From contig JAJFVL010000035.1 of assembly GCA_021371855.1 (NCBI GenBank), positions 1 through 64,000 of the forward strand: 64,000 bases of DNA, written 5' to 3'. A program made the translations under genes and the position numbers. This DNA comes from Bacteroidales bacterium (GTDB lineage: Bacteria > Bacteroidota > Bacteroidia > Bacteroidales > VadinHA17). The notes beneath the pieces were generated by a model that was given only the letters and a program-made list of their open reading frames with translations, was not told the DNA's origin and ran no database searches. Shown piece after piece: positions 54,897-63,124 of this stretch. Every line of letters starts with the position of its first letter. Position 1 is the stretch's first letter.

Positions 54897-55090
54897 AATA
54901 TGAGATTAGAAAATATTTTTTTGACCGGTAAATGTAAAAAATAAATCGGAAGAAAATCTGAATTCTAAAAGTTATCATGAACTAAACATTGGCTTAATTG
55001 TTGATAAAGATAAAAAGATGTAATCCTCCATTCGGGTTGTAAAAGTATTTTAGCTTATTTTGCATAACAGATTATTAATAAATCGTCTTC

Positions 55091-55645
55091 ATGATCATGA
55101 TAAAAAAGAGTCACATACTTGTATTGTTCTTATTGATAACCATTACGGCAAATTCTCAGGGTACTGGTGTTCCTGTAAACTCAGATGTTAAATGGTATAC
55201 CATTCAGGAAGCTGAAAAACTTTATTTGCAGAATCCTCGTCCGATTTTTATTGACACATATACCAAATGGTGCGGCTGGTGCAAGAAAATGGATAAAGAA
55301 ACATTCACAAATTCGGTGATATCAGATATTCTGAACAATAAATTCTATCCTGTAAAATTTGATGCTGAGGGAACTGAAAGTTTGGTTTTTATGGGTCAGG
55401 CATTCATTAATGATGGGAAAGCCGGGAAAGCTCATCAGCTGGCACTTGCCCTTTTGAATGGACAGTTATCTTATCCTACTGTTGTTTTTCTTACGCCAAA
55501 AGATGGTAAGATACAAGTCTCCCCCGTTCCCGGATTCAGAGAACCTAAAGATATGGAAGTTCTCCTTAACTACTTTTCAGATAAGGCTTACGATTCACAG
55601 AAGTGGGAAGATTTTGTGAAAAATTTTAAAGGAAAAATCCAGTAA
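55091..55645 (+). CDS. secreted thioredoxin-fold protein
   Basis: 184 residues with a signal peptide (~1-23, TITANSQ). Active site TKWCGWCKKMDKETF, Cys61 and Cys64 in CGWC, followed by NKFYPVKFDAEGTE and a cis-proline region SYPTVVFL. It resembles DUF255/thioredoxin-7 type periplasmic disulphide reductases or chaperones. A single gene, divergent from the MFS gene. Confidence 0.87.
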   Translation: MIMIKKSHILVLFLLITITANSQGTGVPVNSDVKWYTIQEAEKLYLQNPRPIFIDTYTKWCGWCKKMDKETFTNSVISDILNNKFYPVKFDAEGTESLVFMGQAFINDGKAGKAHQLALALLNGQLSYPTVVFLTPKDGKIQVSPVPGFREPKDMEVLLNYFSDKAYDSQKWEDFVKNFKGKIQ

Positions 55646-55666
55646 GAGCTAAGAGCATTTAAAATA

Positions 55667-56788
55667 TTATTTCCCAATAATATAATTTGCCGGAAGCTGA
55701 ATTACTTCTCCAAACTGATAGATCAATCTTCTGGAATTGAACAGGGTCTCGTTTCCCATGTTAATTTTCAGGTTTACCACATCCGGAACCCTGTAAAACA
55801 GTTTATCATATACAGGAGCATCCGGATCCGGTTGAACTTTGTTTATGATGGTCAGATCTTTTGTTTTTTGTTCAGGAACAAACTCAATAGTTACAGGCAC
55901 TCCGCTTTTTGCTGTTCCGGCAGAAAGGCCGGTCAGTTCAGAGAATTGGAAAAGTGTTACCGGTTTTCCTGACATCTCCTTTTTGGGGATAATCTGATAA
56001 GTGAACCTTCTGGTTTCTTTCAATGTTTTCCCGGCAAACAACTGGGTGTATTCCTTTTCCATACGGTTAATTTCATTTATTGCTGCATCGCTTTGCGGAT
56101 AGACATTTGCTTCACCGGTGAGAATAAGATGTTTCCCATCCCTGATCTCCAGTAACCGTTTGGCAGCCCTCTCAGCAAGCTGATCAAGCGAAAGCCTTTT
56201 TTTGTTTTCAACTACATAAGGTATCCTGATAAAAGTAGAATCAATATTCACACGTTTGTAAGCAGTATCACTTTTGACAAGGAAATATTCGTCAGATCCA
56301 AGATCAAATGAACGAAACTGATTTATTTCCGGTTCACTTGTTTCTGTTTGCTTCTCACCTGTGTATGATAAACCTGAGCCCAGGTCAATAATAAGTCCCT
56401 CTTTTTTGAGCATAAGAACATTAGTCTGAAATACAGTACTGCTCTCAATAACGTATAACTCTGAAGGATCCATTTCCTCATTCGTTTTAACCGAGATTCC
56501 TTCCAGGGACCATGATTCTTTTTCATTCTGGATCACATTGCTCATTCCAAGCAGATCACCGGCATACCTGGCATAAGGTCCCGGTTTTTCAATAGTCCTT
56601 TCCATCTCTGCAACCACGGTAATTACTGTTCTGGGCAGACTGTATACAATGCTCCCTTCAGTAAGCCTCTCTGAACCAGAGAGAGGTTTTATTACGGTGT
56701 TTGATTCTGCAAGCTTTTTATTAAGAGAGCATGCACATGTTAACAATATAATGGAAAAGAATCCTGCAAGTCTGATTATTGTTTTCAT
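55667..56788 (-). CDS. DUF4831-family lipoprotein
   Basis: 373 residues with a lipobox (LTCAC, Cys19). The start of the mature domain, EGSIVYSLPRTVITVVAEMERTIEKPGPYARYAGDLLG, matches my memory of the Bacteroidota DUF4831 family, whose function is not known. The middle (~195-245) has RIPYVVENKKRLSLDQLAERAAKRLLEIRDGKHLILTGEA-type segments, and the end is strand-rich. It is convergent with the thioredoxin gene (22 bp) and follows the nnr gene with a heptamer array between them. Confidence 0.75.
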   Translation of the reverse strand: MKTIIRLAGFFSIILLTCACSLNKKLAESNTVIKPLSGSERLTEGSIVYSLPRTVITVVAEMERTIEKPGPYARYAGDLLGMSNVIQNEKESWSLEGISVKTNEEMDPSELYVIESSTVFQTNVLMLKKEGLIIDLGSGLSYTGEKQTETSEPEINQFRSFDLGSDEYFLVKSDTAYKRVNIDSTFIRIPYVVENKKRLSLDQLAERAAKRLLEIRDGKHLILTGEANVYPQSDAAINEINRMEKEYTQLFAGKTLKETRRFTYQIIPKKEMSGKPVTLFQFSELTGLSAGTAKSGVPVTIEFVPEQKTKDLTIINKVQPDPDAPVYDKLFYRVPDVVNLKINMGNETLFNSRRLIYQFGEVIQLPANYIIGK

Positions 56789-56801
56789 AAGGCTATTATT
56801 A

Positions 56802-56870
56802 GTTCAAAGTTCAAAGTTCAAAGTTCAAAGTTTAAAGTTTAAAGTTTAAAGTTTAAAGTTCAAAGTTCAG
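56802..56870. repeat. heptamer array: (GTTCAAA)x4 (GTTTAAA)x4 GTTCAAA GTTCAG
   Basis: Nine full 7-bp copies in perfect register plus a partial tenth. Two sequence variants that differ by one C/T are arranged in blocks of 4, 4 and 1. It lies 14 bp before the ATG of the DUF4831 gene and ends 17 bp after the nnr stop. Confidence 0.95.
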
Positions 56871-56886
56871 ATTGGAAAATGTAATT

Positions 56887-58407
56887 TCAGCTTTCTGTTT
56901 CGCGTATCTTGTTAAACGCTTTTCCGATATTATTAATTATATCTGAGGCGATCAAAGATTCAAAGCAAGTTTCTCCGGCGGCAACATCTCCGGCTGTTCC
57001 ATGAAGATAGACTCCCAATATGGCCGCATTTCCGGCAGAGTAACCCTGCGAAAGCAAAGATAGTATTATTCCTGTAAGTACATCACCACTTCCTGCGGTT
57101 GCCATACCCGGATTACCTGTGTTATTAAACATCACCTTCCCATCGGGTGTTGTCACGGAAGTATGAGCTCCCTTGAGAACAATAATACAGTTGTGGTCCC
57201 TTGAAAATTCTATCTGCCGCTTCAATCTTTCAAAACCATTTTCTGTTTTTCCGGCAAGTCGGTCAAACTCTTTTGGATGTGGAGTAAGAATGGTGCCTTC
57301 CGGTAGGATAGAGAGCCATTGCTTATTTAATGAGAGTATATTCAATGCATCAGCATCAAGTACCATCGGCTTTTTACACTCTGATAAGAGGTTATGAATC
57401 GCTTTTTGTGTTTCAGGTCCCGTCCCTATGCCGGGCCCCACACCAACAGCACTATAATGATCAGTATTCCCTACATCTGTAATGAAATTTTCATTCATAT
57501 CTGAAATAACCATTGCCTCGGGCAAAGCGCTCTGGATGATCAGAATCCCGCAGGAAGGGATATGACATGTCAGCAATCCGATCCCCGTCCTGAGAGCAGC
57601 CCGTGCACCCAAAACCGATGCACCAATCTTGCCTTTAGATCCTGAAACGAGCAAACCATGACCATAACTTCCCTTATGATCAAATTTATTCCTTCTCTTT
57701 ATCAGTGATGCTATTTCTTTGATCTCAGGTATTGAACATGGCGATTCTGTATTCCGTATTGCGTTACTGTTCAATCCTATCGGAAGAACCACCCATTCTC
57801 CTACAAAAGGGTTATTTTCAGCAAACATAAATGAGAGCTTGGGAAACTGAAAACAGAGTGTATAATCGGCTTTCACTATGCTACCGCGGGTATTATTGCT
57901 ATTATCCTCACCAAATAATCCGGAAGGAATATCAATAGAAATTATTGTTGCATCAACATTGTTTATATGATTTACTATTTCTGCTGGTAAACCCTCGACA
58001 GGCCTTGATAAACCATATCCAAAAATTGCATCAATAACAAGATCACCTGCTGAGACTATTGGAAACTGATCAGAGCGACTTATTATACTCATCTTTACAG
58101 ATGTCTCCGATTCCAGGCGTTTGCGGTTAATATTCCAGTCAGGAGTTGTTTTTTCTGTGAATCTGACATAATATACTTCAACATCATATCTTTCAGAAGC
58201 AAGCATGCGTGCAAGAGCGAGACCATCACCTCCGTTATTGCCCGGACCAACAAAAATTATTATATGTTCCGATCGCCCGAACTTTTCAGTAATCCATTTG
58301 AAAAGCTGCCCGGCAGCCCTCTCCATAAGATCAACGGAATATACTGGCTCATTCTTTATTGTATAAGCGTCAATTTCTTTTATCTGTTCGCAAGTGAATA
58401 TTTTCAT
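56887..58407 (-). CDS. nnr: bifunctional NAD(P)HX epimerase/dehydratase
   Basis: 506 residues from the ATG at 58407, where the usual start MKIFTCEQIKEIDAYTI begins; an ATG 13 codons upstream gives an atypical extension. The N-terminal YjeF_N epimerase part (~1-215) has GPGNNGGDGLALARMLA and DAIFGYGLSRPVEG. The C-terminal dehydratase/carbohydrate-kinase-like part (~230-500) has FDHKGSYGHGLLVSGS, GVGPGIGTG, LDADALNIL, LTPHPKEFDRL and NTGNPGMATAGSGDVLTGI. The enzyme repairs hydrated NADH and NADPH. Confidence 0.95.
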   Translation of the reverse strand: MKIFTCEQIKEIDAYTIKNEPVYSVDLMERAAGQLFKWITEKFGRSEHIIIFVGPGNNGGDGLALARMLASERYDVEVYYVRFTEKTTPDWNINRKRLESETSVKMSIISRSDQFPIVSAGDLVIDAIFGYGLSRPVEGLPAEIVNHINNVDATIISIDIPSGLFGEDNSNNTRGSIVKADYTLCFQFPKLSFMFAENNPFVGEWVVLPIGLNSNAIRNTESPCSIPEIKEIASLIKRRNKFDHKGSYGHGLLVSGSKGKIGASVLGARAALRTGIGLLTCHIPSCGILIIQSALPEAMVISDMNENFITDVGNTDHYSAVGVGPGIGTGPETQKAIHNLLSECKKPMVLDADALNILSLNKQWLSILPEGTILTPHPKEFDRLAGKTENGFERLKRQIEFSRDHNCIIVLKGAHTSVTTPDGKVMFNNTGNPGMATAGSGDVLTGIILSLLSQGYSAGNAAILGVYLHGTAGDVAAGETCFESLIASDIINNIGKAFNKIRETES

Positions 58408-58512
58408 GAAGGGGAAGCAATTATTATACAAATTTACAATCTTCATCCATTATTAAAAATATTGATCGAAAAAGAGGCTGTTAAAGCAGGTTCTTTTACT
58501 GCCAAAATTTAA

Positions 58513-58520
58513 TATATTTG
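58513..58520 (+). promoter_or_regulatory. candidate -7 box for the POT transporter gene
   Basis: TATATTTG matches TAnnTTTG exactly. No clear -33 element. It implies a ~100-nt leader before the ATG at 58627. Confidence 0.4.
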
Positions 58521-58626
58521 TTTCCCATGATGACGCTTATAAATGTTTGTATATAACCCTCATCTGATTGAACAAAGAAAATCTTTCCTAAATAATTAAA
58601 TTATTAACAAATAAACATATAACAAC

Positions 58627-60456
58627 ATGCTAAAGAATCATCCCAAAGGATTACTGGTAGCTTTTTTCTCGAATATGGGGGAAAGGTTCGGATTTTATAC
58701 AATGATGGCAATTCTGGTCCTTTTTCTCCAGGCCAAGTTTGGATTGTCAGCAGAAAAAGCCGGTACTATATACAGCTGGTTTTATTTCAGTATTTATGCC
58801 CTTGCATTATTCGGAGGTATCATTGCTGATGCGACAAACAGGTATAAGTTAGTGATTCTTTTTGGAATCATTATAATGTTCGCCGGATATGTAATTATGG
58901 CAATCCCGGGAATGACTTTGACTGTTACAGTCATCGGACTTTTAATAATTGCTCTTGGGAATGGCCTGTTCAAAGGGAACCTTCAGGCAGTTGTCGGCCA
59001 GATGTATGACGACCCAAAGTATTCAAAGTTAAGAGACTCAGCCTTTATGATATTTTATATGGGAATCAATGTCGGAGCTTTTTTTGCCCCGTTTGCTGCT
59101 ACAGGAATGCGCAACTGGTGGCTTAAGACAAATGGATTCCTTCACGATGGGAGTATTCCTTCTCTTTGTCACCAATATTTAAACGGAACTCTGACAGATA
59201 CAACTACGCTGCAACAACTAGCTGACAAGGTAAGTCTTAATGGTCCTGTTACAGATCTTTCTGCATTTGTACAAAATTATCTTGACGTGTTCTCCAGAGG
59301 ATATAATTATGCATTTGGAATTGCAGCATTAGCAATGGTAATATCGCTGCTTGTATACATCATTTTTAACAGACTCCTCCCAAATAAGGATACAAAGAAA
59401 TCAGAAGTTGTTGATGAGAAAGTCGGTTTAACTATGATCCCTCTGTTTGCAGCTATCTTTGCATTGGGAGTTACTGGCACAGTTTTGCATTTCCTCTTGA
59501 AACTCGATTGGGCAACAGGTTTTGCATTTGGTTTGTTCGCTGCATTCATAACCTGGATCGTCCTCAGTGCAAAGAAGGAAGAAATGACCCGGATAGTAGC
59601 ACTTGTTCTTGTCTTTATCGTTGTGGTTTTCTTCTGGATGTCGTTCCATCAGAATGGTCTGACCCTTACTCTGTATGCAAGAGACTATACTGTCAAACAG
59701 GTTGATCCGTTTACTAATCTCTTTTTCACATTGCCTTCAATGCTTGCAATAGTTGGAGCAATTGCAGGACTTGTTCTGATTGTGCGCAGGAACATTAAAG
59801 CAAAGGCCAGAATAACCGGAGGAGCATTACTTCTTGTATCATTCTTTTTCGCCTTATACCTGTTAACAGGATTTGATCCTCTTGGTATACTAAAAGACTG
59901 GGTAAGCCCGTTCGGAATAAAGAATTCAATTTCACCTGAAGTATTTCAGTCATTTAATCCGCTTTTCATTGTTTCGTTAACCTTCCCTGTAATGGGGTTG
60001 TTTGCCTGGCTGTCAAAAAAGGGAATTGAACCTTCAACACCTAAAAAGATTGGATTTGGGATGATCGTCGCTGCTCTCGGATTCATTATTGTGCTTATTT
60101 CATCCATAGGACTGACCTCTCCTGCATCGTTAGCCGGTGCACCTGTTAATGAATTAGAAAGGGTATCACCATACTGGCTAGTCAGCAGCTATCTAATACT
60201 TACTGTTGCTGAGCTTTTCCTGAGTCCGATGGGATTGTCATTTGTTTCGAAAGTTGCTCCATCAAGGTTTCAGGGCCTTATGCAGGGAGGATGGTTACTT
60301 GCCACAGCAATCGGAAATAAATTGCTTGTCGTCGGCACTATCTTATGGGATAGGGTCGAATTAAGCACTTTGTGGCTTGTTTTTATCGTATGCTGCCTGG
60401 TATCAGCTGCCTTTATTTTCTCGATAATAAAACGTCTTGAAAAAGTAGCTAAATAA
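58627..60456 (+). CDS. POT/PTR2-family proton-dependent oligopeptide transporter
   Basis: 609 residues, 12-14 membrane segments. The family signatures are present: GERFGFYTMMAILVLFLQ in TM1 (ExxER-type proton site), GGIIADATNRYK, GNGLFKGNLQAVVGQMYDD and FYMGINVGAFFAPF. Two long inserts (~165-210 and a helical-pair region ~275-400) are typical of Bacteroidota members. The C-terminus has SPMGLSFVSKVAPSRFQGLMQGGWLLATAIGN. It takes up di- and tripeptides with protons, a functional match to PepD. A 13-bp hairpin follows. Confidence 0.94.
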   Translation: MLKNHPKGLLVAFFSNMGERFGFYTMMAILVLFLQAKFGLSAEKAGTIYSWFYFSIYALALFGGIIADATNRYKLVILFGIIIMFAGYVIMAIPGMTLTVTVIGLLIIALGNGLFKGNLQAVVGQMYDDPKYSKLRDSAFMIFYMGINVGAFFAPFAATGMRNWWLKTNGFLHDGSIPSLCHQYLNGTLTDTTTLQQLADKVSLNGPVTDLSAFVQNYLDVFSRGYNYAFGIAALAMVISLLVYIIFNRLLPNKDTKKSEVVDEKVGLTMIPLFAAIFALGVTGTVLHFLLKLDWATGFAFGLFAAFITWIVLSAKKEEMTRIVALVLVFIVVVFFWMSFHQNGLTLTLYARDYTVKQVDPFTNLFFTLPSMLAIVGAIAGLVLIVRRNIKAKARITGGALLLVSFFFALYLLTGFDPLGILKDWVSPFGIKNSISPEVFQSFNPLFIVSLTFPVMGLFAWLSKKGIEPSTPKKIGFGMIVAALGFIIVLISSIGLTSPASLAGAPVNELERVSPYWLVSSYLILTVAELFLSPMGLSFVSKVAPSRFQGLMQGGWLLATAIGNKLLVVGTILWDRVELSTLWLVFIVCCLVSAAFIFSIIKRLEKVAK

Positions 60457-60485
60457 ATTATATACAAATTACTGAATTAATAAAG

Positions 60486-60521
60486 AATTCTGTTCCGCAA
60501 ATATCGCAGCGGAACAGAATT
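60486..60521 (+). terminator. hairpin terminator after the POT gene
   Basis: AATTCTGTTCCGC (60486-60498) and GCGGAACAGAATT (60509-60521) are exact inverted copies with a 10-nt loop. Only a broken T-run follows. Confidence 0.7.
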
Positions 60522-60622
60522 TATTCATTAATTTATTTCACTCTTTTACTAAATGTTTTTAAACCACAACCCCTCTTTATTTAATTTTCATAAAACAGCC
60601 TTTACAATTATTTTATTTTAAC

Positions 60623-60630
60623 TAATTTTG
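60623..60630 (+). promoter_or_regulatory. candidate -7 box for thrA
   Basis: TAATTTTG is an exact TAnnTTTG match. TTTA at 60601-60604 sits 18 nt upstream as a weak -33. RNA would start near 60637, placing the hairpin at 60643-60662 at the very 5' end of the message. Confidence 0.5.
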
Positions 60631-60642
60631 AAATTTTATTAT

Positions 60643-60668
60643 ATGCATCTTTTGAGATGCATTTTTTA
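60643..60668 (+). terminator. terminator-shaped hairpin immediately before thrA
   Basis: ATGCATCT-TTTG-AGATGCAT followed by TTTTTT, ending 15 nt before the thrA start codon. It is either the last stop for read-through from upstream, or a 5' stabilising/attenuating hairpin on the thrA message. Confidence 0.65.
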
Positions 60669-60682
60669 TATAAAACACGCTT

Positions 60683-63112
60683 ATGAAAGTCCTGAAATTT
60701 GGAGGTACATCTGTCGGATCACCTGAAAGGATTAAGGGGGTAAAAAAGATTATTGAATCCCAAAGTTCACCTTGTGTTGTTGTTCTATCCGCTTTTCAGG
60801 GAGTTACAGATGAACTGAAGCAGATGTGTGAACTTGCTTCATCAAAAAATGAGGAATATATAACACTTCTTGACAGGTTAGCTCTTAAGCATACAGAATA
60901 TGCAAAACAACTGATAAGCAAAGATAAACTGGATAATGTCCTGATATCAATCGATAAAATTCTTAACGATCTGCGGGAAACACTCAATGGAATCTTTCTT
61001 CTTAGCGAATTAAGCAAACATGCTCTTGACAAGGCATTATCGACAGGTGAAATACTTTCTTCACTGATAATAAGCAATATATTTGACGGCAGCCAGCTTA
61101 TTGACTCACGCACCATCATCAAAACTGACAGCAATTTCGGATTTGCCAATGTTGATTTTGCCTTATCAAACGCTCTTATCAAAAATAAAATTGATAACAG
61201 AAGGAAACAAATTATTATTCCCGGATTCATAGGTAGCAATACCAGCAATGAAACAACAACTCTTGGAAGAGGAGGTTCTGATTACACTGCATCAATAGTT
61301 GCAGCGGCTATTGATGCAGAAGTTCTTGAGATATGGACAGATGTTGACGGTTTTATGACGGCTGATCCAAAAAAGGTAGAAAAAGCATATTCGATTGAAA
61401 GCCTCACATACTCGGAAGCTATTGAATTATCGCATTTTGGGGCTAAAGTAATATATACACCTACACTCCGGCCGGTTTACAAGAAAGGTATTCCTGTTCT
61501 GGTACTTAATTCATTCAAACCCGATTCAAAAGGGACAATTATCAGTAATAAAACATCCGATGATAATATAAGTCCAATAAAAGGAATATCATCGATTGAC
61601 CATATCGATCTTATAACATTACAAGGTCCTGTAATGGTTGGGGTGAGCGGAACATCGATGCGTCTGTTTGGAGCTTTGGCAAAAAAGAATATTAACATCA
61701 TTCTGATCATTCAGGCTTCCTCTGAATTTTCTATAACTTTTGCTGTAATTCCATCTGATTCAACTCCTGCAATCGAAGCGATCAATGAGGAGTTTAACAG
61801 AGAGATAAACCTGAACAACGAATTAAAAGTTCTTCACGAAAAGAATCTTTCAATTATTGCAATAGTGGGTGAAAGGATGAGAAATACCCCCGGAATATCA
61901 GCAACTCTGTTCAAATCACTCGGCCGAAATGGAATAAATGTAATTGCCACTGCCCAGGGTTCTTCGGAATTGAATATTTCGATTGTCGTAAAAAATGAGA
62001 GCCTGAAAAAAGCACTTAATGTCATTCATGATGGTTTTTTCCTCTCCCGCTACAAGGAGTTAAATCTGTTTTTTGCAGGTACAGGATTGGTCGGATCGAG
62101 TCTGTTGAAACAGATGCAGGAACAACAGTCAACTCTTCTTAGTGAGCATAGCCTTAAAGTGAATCTTATCGGTGTAACAAATTCAAGAAAAATGTTTATC
62201 GATAAGAGAGGAATTCCATTTAAGGATTTTAATGAAATGCTTAAAACTTCAGGTGACAAAGGAGATATTTCCGTTTTTATCCAGCAGATGACCAGACTTA
62301 ATCTTCGGAACTCTGTATTCATCGATTGTACAGCTGATGCCAGTGTAGCATCACGGTATGCAGATATTCTCTCTAACTACGTTTCAGTGGTAGCTGCAAA
62401 TAAAATTGCCTGCTCTTCAGAGTATAGTTATTATCAAAAGCTAAGGACTATAGCTATTGAGCGCGGAGTAAGGTTTATGTACGAAACTACTGTGGGTGCC
62501 GGTCTGCCGATTATCAAGACTATTGATGATCTTGTCCTGAGCGGAGACAAGATTCTGAAGATTGAGGCAGTGCTTTCTGGTACCATGAATTTTATTTTTA
62601 ATGAACTTAGTCCTGAAATGCCATTAAGCGGTGCTATCAGAAAAGCACGTGAAAAAGGTTTTTCTGAGCCCGATCCAAGGGTCGATCTGAGCGGAACGGA
62701 TGTAGTAAGAAAAATTTTGATCCTGGCACGAGAAGCTGGTTATGCCATTGAAAAAGAAGATGTTATTGTTAATAAATTTCTTCCCGATGAATGCTTTGAT
62801 GGCAGCATGAATGATTTCTTTGAAAAAGTAAAAAAATATGATGCTGAGTTTGAATTAAAAAGGCAGGAGCTCGAAAAACAGAATAAAAAATGGCGATTTT
62901 TTGCAACACTTGATGAGGGCAAGGCTAAGGTTGAGCTTCTTACTATCGGATATGACCACCCTTCATATAACCTCGAAGGAAGCAACAATATTATTCTGCT
63001 TACGACTAACAGGTACAAAGAATTGCCGATGGTTATCAAAGGATATGGCGCGGGAGCAGAAGTTACTGCTGCAGGAGTTTTTGCAGATTTAATGAGAGTT
63101 GTAAACGTTTAA
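60683..63112 (+). CDS. thrA: bifunctional aspartate kinase / homoserine dehydrogenase
   Basis: 809 residues, the standard fused size. The kinase (~1-290) starts MKVLKFGGTSVGSPERIKGV and has GRGGSDYTASIVAAAIDAE and EIWTDVDGFMTADPKKV. Two ACT domains (~305-455) are visible as GISSIDHIDLITLQGPVM and LSIIAIVGERMRNTPGISATLFKSLGRNGINVI, so threonine feedback is expected. The dehydrogenase (~458-809) begins NLFFAGTGLVGSSLLKQM and has VSVVAANKIACS, YETTVGAGLPIIKTI, and LSGTMNFIFNEL. The next gene, 12 bp on, is threonine synthase. Confidence 0.97.
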   Translation: MKVLKFGGTSVGSPERIKGVKKIIESQSSPCVVVLSAFQGVTDELKQMCELASSKNEEYITLLDRLALKHTEYAKQLISKDKLDNVLISIDKILNDLRETLNGIFLLSELSKHALDKALSTGEILSSLIISNIFDGSQLIDSRTIIKTDSNFGFANVDFALSNALIKNKIDNRRKQIIIPGFIGSNTSNETTTLGRGGSDYTASIVAAAIDAEVLEIWTDVDGFMTADPKKVEKAYSIESLTYSEAIELSHFGAKVIYTPTLRPVYKKGIPVLVLNSFKPDSKGTIISNKTSDDNISPIKGISSIDHIDLITLQGPVMVGVSGTSMRLFGALAKKNINIILIIQASSEFSITFAVIPSDSTPAIEAINEEFNREINLNNELKVLHEKNLSIIAIVGERMRNTPGISATLFKSLGRNGINVIATAQGSSELNISIVVKNESLKKALNVIHDGFFLSRYKELNLFFAGTGLVGSSLLKQMQEQQSTLLSEHSLKVNLIGVTNSRKMFIDKRGIPFKDFNEMLKTSGDKGDISVFIQQMTRLNLRNSVFIDCTADASVASRYADILSNYVSVVAANKIACSSEYSYYQKLRTIAIERGVRFMYETTVGAGLPIIKTIDDLVLSGDKILKIEAVLSGTMNFIFNELSPEMPLSGAIRKAREKGFSEPDPRVDLSGTDVVRKILILAREAGYAIEKEDVIVNKFLPDECFDGSMNDFFEKVKKYDAEFELKRQELEKQNKKWRFFATLDEGKAKVELLTIGYDHPSYNLEGSNNIILLTTNRYKELPMVIKGYGAGAEVTAAGVFADLMRVVNV

Positions 63113-63124
63113 ATTTTAACGAAA

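Noticed and set aside
56802..56870. Heptamer array considered as a CRISPR or origin iteron set
   Set aside because: There are no spacers between copies and the unit is only 7 bp; no dnaA, rep or cas genes are nearby.
60553..60621. A 22-codon frame upstream of thrA ending ...KTAFTIILF, like a Thr/Ile leader peptide
   Set aside because: It has only two Thr and two Ile codons, lies upstream of the best promoter match, and I found no alternative antiterminator pairing. Probably chance in AT-rich DNA.
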